Assembly: GCA_938036655.1 (NCBI GenBank)
Contig: CALHQS010000022.1
Span: 1-28,710 of the forward strand
Direction: 5' to 3'
Length of the DNA: 28,710 bases
From: an uncultured Candidatus Altimarinota bacterium
Lineage (GTDB): Bacteria; Patescibacteriota; Gracilibacteria; BD1-5; UBA2023
How positions within the stretch are numbered: position 1 is the first letter of the stretch; every line of letters starts with the position of its first letter. Position numbers and translations under genes: made by a program. The notes below the pieces were generated by a model that searched no databases, was not told the DNA's origin, and was given only the letters and a program-made list of their open reading frames with translations. Below are positions 26,153-28,710 of the stretch, piece by piece.

Positions 26153-27535
26153 TTATAAAATATTATTTCTCAGTGTATCAATATCACCAGCACCTAACAA
26201 CAAAATCACTGCAGAATTTGGATTTTGTTCATCAAGTTGTTGAATCATTTTTAATGTATTATCAAGCCCATTACCATTGATTACATTCGAATGATTTTGT
26301 GCAATAGCATCAATCAACCGCTCCGTTGTCATCCATTCAACATCATCCTGCTTATCCCGAGAAAAATAAATATTTGGGATCACGAGAATGTCAGCATCAT
26401 TAAAGGCATTTGAAAATTCTGGAAGCAACTCACGCGTACGAGAATACTGGTGCGGCTGAAATGCAACAAATAATTTTTTCTCAGGAAATTTTGATTTTAA
26501 TGCCGTCAGTGTCGGCCGAATTTCGTTGGGATGATGCCCATAATCGGACATTAAAATATTTCCATTTTTTGTGGTGCGAATAATTTCGGAACGACGCCAA
26601 GATCCGCTATAAGAAGCCAATTTCTGAAGAATGTACTCATCCTGTAGTCCAAGCAATTTTGATGCAGCAAAAACCAAGCGAGCATCTTGTAAAATGTGCT
26701 CACCAGGAATTTGAAGTGAGATTTCAGGAATTTCTAGGGTTTTTGCCTCATAAAAAATTTCATCCGTCTCAAGCATCTCCACTTTTGCGAAATACGAAAT
26801 TTTTTCACCAATCACAATTTTTTTCTCCTGAGGAATTTGTAATTTTAAAGAATTTTCGTCCGATTCTGAAATGATCACAAATCCGGAAGTTTGATTAACC
26901 AGTGATTGAAATGCTGAAATATAATCATCAAGATTTTTGTAATAATCTAAATGATCAAGGTCAATATTCGTAATAATTGTGATAAATGGTCGATATTGAA
27001 GAAAGGATCGCTTGTATTCGCATGCTTCAATGACGAAATTTTCTGAATTCTCTGCATGAAAATTCGTTCCACCAAGTTGCGGTACTTGCGTCCCAATAAT
27101 TGCAGAACCGCCAACTTCAGAACCTGCCAATACAATTGCCATCATGGCAGTTGTTGTTGATTTGCCATGCGAACCAGTGATAGCAATTCCTTTTTTTTGA
27201 TTAAAAACCTCACCAAGTGCGACCGGATAAGAAAAGTGAGGAATTCATAGTTCTCGCGCCTTTTGTAATTCTGGATGTGCATAAATCTGATCCTCAGCAG
27301 GTAAATCAGGCTTCGTGATAATCGCTTCAGAATATATAATTTTTTCAATATTTTCATCAATCATCCCTGGATGCTCACCAATAAAAATATTCATTCCCTC
27401 ATTTCGCAGTGTCTGAATGAGCACTGAATCGGTTGAATCAGTTCCAGAAATTTCATACCCCAAATAATGATAATAACGAGCCAGAGCGGAAATGCCAATT
27501 CCACCGATACCAATAATGTGAATTTTTTTTGCCAT
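26153..27535 (-). CDS. murC: UDP-N-acetylmuramate--L-alanine ligase
   Basis: The 460-residue cytosolic ligase adds L-Ala to UDP-MurNAc with ATP, the first amino-acid step of peptidoglycan stem synthesis. N-terminal Rossmann motif HIIGIGGIGISALA, ATP loop AITGSHGKSTTT (usual family form GTHGKTTTT), YKRSFL, ITNIDLDHLDYY, the C-terminal domain start MSDYGHHPNEIRPTL, and FQPHQYSRT are all present. A TGA at 27245-27247 is the Gly of ELGIP. The start at 27535 (MAKKIHIIGIGG) is preferred over 27565, which lies upstream of the -10 box. It shows that the host makes peptidoglycan. Confidence 0.96.
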
Positions 27536-27554
27536 AGAAAAATTTATTTTTGGT

Positions 27555-27560
27555 ATTATA
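27555..27560 (-). promoter_or_regulatory. murC -10 box
   Basis: TATAAT on the minus strand, 19 nt before the chosen murC ATG. No clear -35. Confidence 0.4.
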
Positions 27561-27662
27561 TGCAATTTTTTTAAAAAAGAAAGTCATTTGAAAAAATATT
27601 TTTCGAACATTTATAGATCAATAATTGCTCAAAAAATAAAAAAACGTACAGTTATCGAATAA

Positions 27663-27692
27663 AAAAATCTCCCGATGATTCGAGAGATTTTT
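27663..27692 (-). terminator. Terminator of the small-gene operon
   Basis: Minus-strand stem AAAAATCTC / GAGATTTTT with a 12-nt loop, followed by further T residues. It lies 38 nt after the stop at 27730. Confidence 0.75.
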
Positions 27693-27729
27693 GACCCATT
27701 AAAGCTTTATAAATAATTGGGACCAACAA

Positions 27730-28014
27730 TTATTGACCAGAATAAAAATTTTTAACCTTTTGTTTAAGATTTTCAGAAATATCAGAAATTTTTTCTTTTT
27801 GTGTTTCAATAACTTGATTGATCATATGTTTGATAATTGGCTCCGACATTTGAAAAATTTTTTCAAGTACCAATTGTGGAGCAAAGATCACCAAAGCAGC
27901 GAATCCAAGAATAAAAATCCGATATATCCAAGCGAAAATTCTTTTTCGCTTTTCACGAGTTTCCCATCTGACCAAAATGGAATGAATCTCATCTATTTTT
28001 TCTTGTGGAGTCAT
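27730..28014 (-). CDS. Small membrane protein, unknown
   Basis: Not recognised. The 94 residues start MTPQEKIDEIHSILVRWETREKR at an ATG located 1 nt after the stop of the 29-codon gene. One TM helix (about 28-50, RIFAWIYRIFILGFAALVIF) is followed by an amphipathic helical C-terminal part rich in Lys, Glu and Gln, probably on one face of the membrane. A longer GTG-started reading would overlap the upstream gene and is not favoured. It is third in a run of three unknown genes. Confidence 0.68.
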   Translation of the reverse strand: MTPQEKIDEIHSILVRWETREKRKRIFAWIYRIFILGFAALVIFAPQLVLEKIFQMSEPIIKHMINQVIETQKEKISDISENLKQKVKNFYSGQ

Positions 28015-28015
28015 A

Positions 28016-28105
28016 TTAGAGGCCACCTGTCAAAACAAGAACTGATGGAATGATGGCGCTCGCAAGTAGCGTAATCACCACTATCCAAATGAAAATTTTT
28101 TGCAT
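28016..28105 (-). CDS. 29-residue hydrophobic peptide
   Basis: A short ORF read as MQKIFIWIVVITLLASAI, then IPSVLVLTGGL and TAA: essentially one TM helix with a basic N terminus. It starts 3 nt after the upstream gene's stop and ends 1 nt before the next ATG, so it sits exactly between two genes of the same operon. That spacing is the main evidence that it is translated. It may be a membrane micropeptide. Confidence 0.5.
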   Translation of the reverse strand: MQKIFIWIVVITLLASAIIPSVLVLTGGL

Positions 28106-28108
28106 ATA

Positions 28109-28710
28109 TTATTCCGTTACAACAGTAGTAGCAATATCATCAGCTTCTTTATCTTCATCACTCAAATCATAATCAAGCATAGGAGCTGGAAGTGTTGATG
28201 TGATATTTATACCAAGTGCTGACATAAATTCCTGATAAGAAACAAATTCTTTTGGAAGTTCGATTTTTTTATTTCCAGTGCGTTCATTTGCTGTTACAAA
28301 AAGCTGAGCTTTTTTGAGCGTTGAAACGAAGGCATTGCCAGTATTTTTAATATTTTCAACAATAAATCCAAATTTTGAAGGCTCCACCTGGAGAGAAACA
28401 TCAGCAGTAATCGTTTCGTCACCAAGATTTACAGTCGCCTGTCCACTTGACATATCAGAATCTTCTTTTTTCGCCAATTTGAGTTCGAAGATTTTTTTCT
28501 CAGTCGCCCCTTCTTCAGAAAGAGTTACCATATCAACGACCGAGATATTGAGCGCTTTCAAAACTTTTTTCTGGATTTCAGCTGACCAATTGGCAGCATC
28601 TTTTCCTCGAATTGTAAGTTTTCCTGCAAAATTTTCACCAGAGAAATTATTTTCAAGCTTGAAAAGTTCTGTTCCAGCAACTACTACCTGGGCTGCCAAT
28701 TTTTCACCCT
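28109..28710 (-). CDS. Unknown protein, 5' end beyond the window
   Basis: Not recognised. At least 199 residues with stop at 28109; the start lies outside the window. The visible part is rich in beta-strand-like segments (FAGKLTIRG, TADVSLQVE, KFGFIVENI) and then an acidic tail (LDYDLSDEDKEADD). There is no TM helix in the visible part and no TGA codon. It leads the operon with the two small membrane proteins, so it may be part of an envelope-associated complex (inference). Confidence 0.6.
   Translation of the reverse strand, partial: GEKLAAQVVVAGTELFKLENNFSGENFAGKLTIRGKDAANWSAEIQKKVLKALNISVVDMVTLSEEGATEKKIFELKLAKKEDSDMSSGQATVNLGDETITADVSLQVEPSKFGFIVENIKNTGNAFVSTLKKAQLFVTANERTGNKKIELPKEFVSYQEFMSALGINITSTLPAPMLDYDLSDEDKEADDIATTVVTE

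Noticed and set aside
1..28710. In-frame TGAs as pseudogene lesions, selenocysteine or Trp codons
   Set aside because: They are too many, lie in essential genes, and align to conserved Gly. No SECIS-like context was seen, and TGG serves as Trp.
1..28710. CRISPR array
   Set aside because: No regularly spaced short repeats were found. The only repeats are the 194-bp pair, a 19-bp tandem and short inverted repeats.

Overview
The window (28.7 kb, strongly AT-rich) comes from a bacterium that reads UGA as glycine (translation table 25), which points to the Candidate Phyla Radiation lineages Gracilibacteria (BD1-5) or Absconditabacteria (SR1). This is seen directly. Many genes look broken at TGA under the standard code, and each becomes a full-length, recognisable protein when TGA is read as Gly, very often exactly at an invariant Gly. 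Examples are MiaA GGTGLY, the cytosine methyltransferase FAGVGG motif, RsmG KKGGK, MurC ELGIP, KorA ALGASF and the deacetylase AKGVKATFF. All coding coordinates below use TGA = Gly and only TAA/TAG as stops. Almost no gene has a recognisable Shine-Dalgarno sequence.

Layout. Positions 1-7.7 kb hold host genes: the start of a glutaredoxin, an OmpR-type two-component system, a membrane-anchored PdaC-like polysaccharide deacetylase, a small membrane protein, a PEGA-type membrane protein coupled to a family 2 membrane glycosyltransferase, and rsmG. A tRNA array (Gly-Ile-Pro-Glu) follows at 7.8-8.2 kb.

Positions 8.17-14.78 kb are a compact integrated element lodged at the tRNA-Glu 3' end. It carries a large serine recombinase whose reading frame runs into the tRNA gene, a small coupled ORF, a Rep_trans-like replication initiator, a GC-rich hairpin cluster (candidate origin), and a three-gene restriction-modification operon: a m5C methyltransferase, a Sau3AI/MutH-type endonuclease and an unknown third protein. 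Its right end abuts a 194-bp, about 93% identical copy of the left end that encodes the tail of a second recombinase, suggesting tandem integration at one site. From 15.0 to 17.5 kb lies further accessory or decaying material: a Nudix hydrolase, a damaged nucleotidyltransferase and a damaged papain-like secreted protease.

Positions 17.5-28.7 kb return to host genes: serS; a dnaX / AI-2E-type transporter / miaA operon; tsaC and the two subunits of a 2-oxoacid:ferredoxin oxidoreductase; a DUF924 pseudogene; murC; and a cluster of small membrane or unknown genes cut by the window end. A 26-bp element built on the palindrome TTTGTACAAA precedes both the glutaredoxin and the oxidoreductase beta-subunit genes and may be a shared redox operator.
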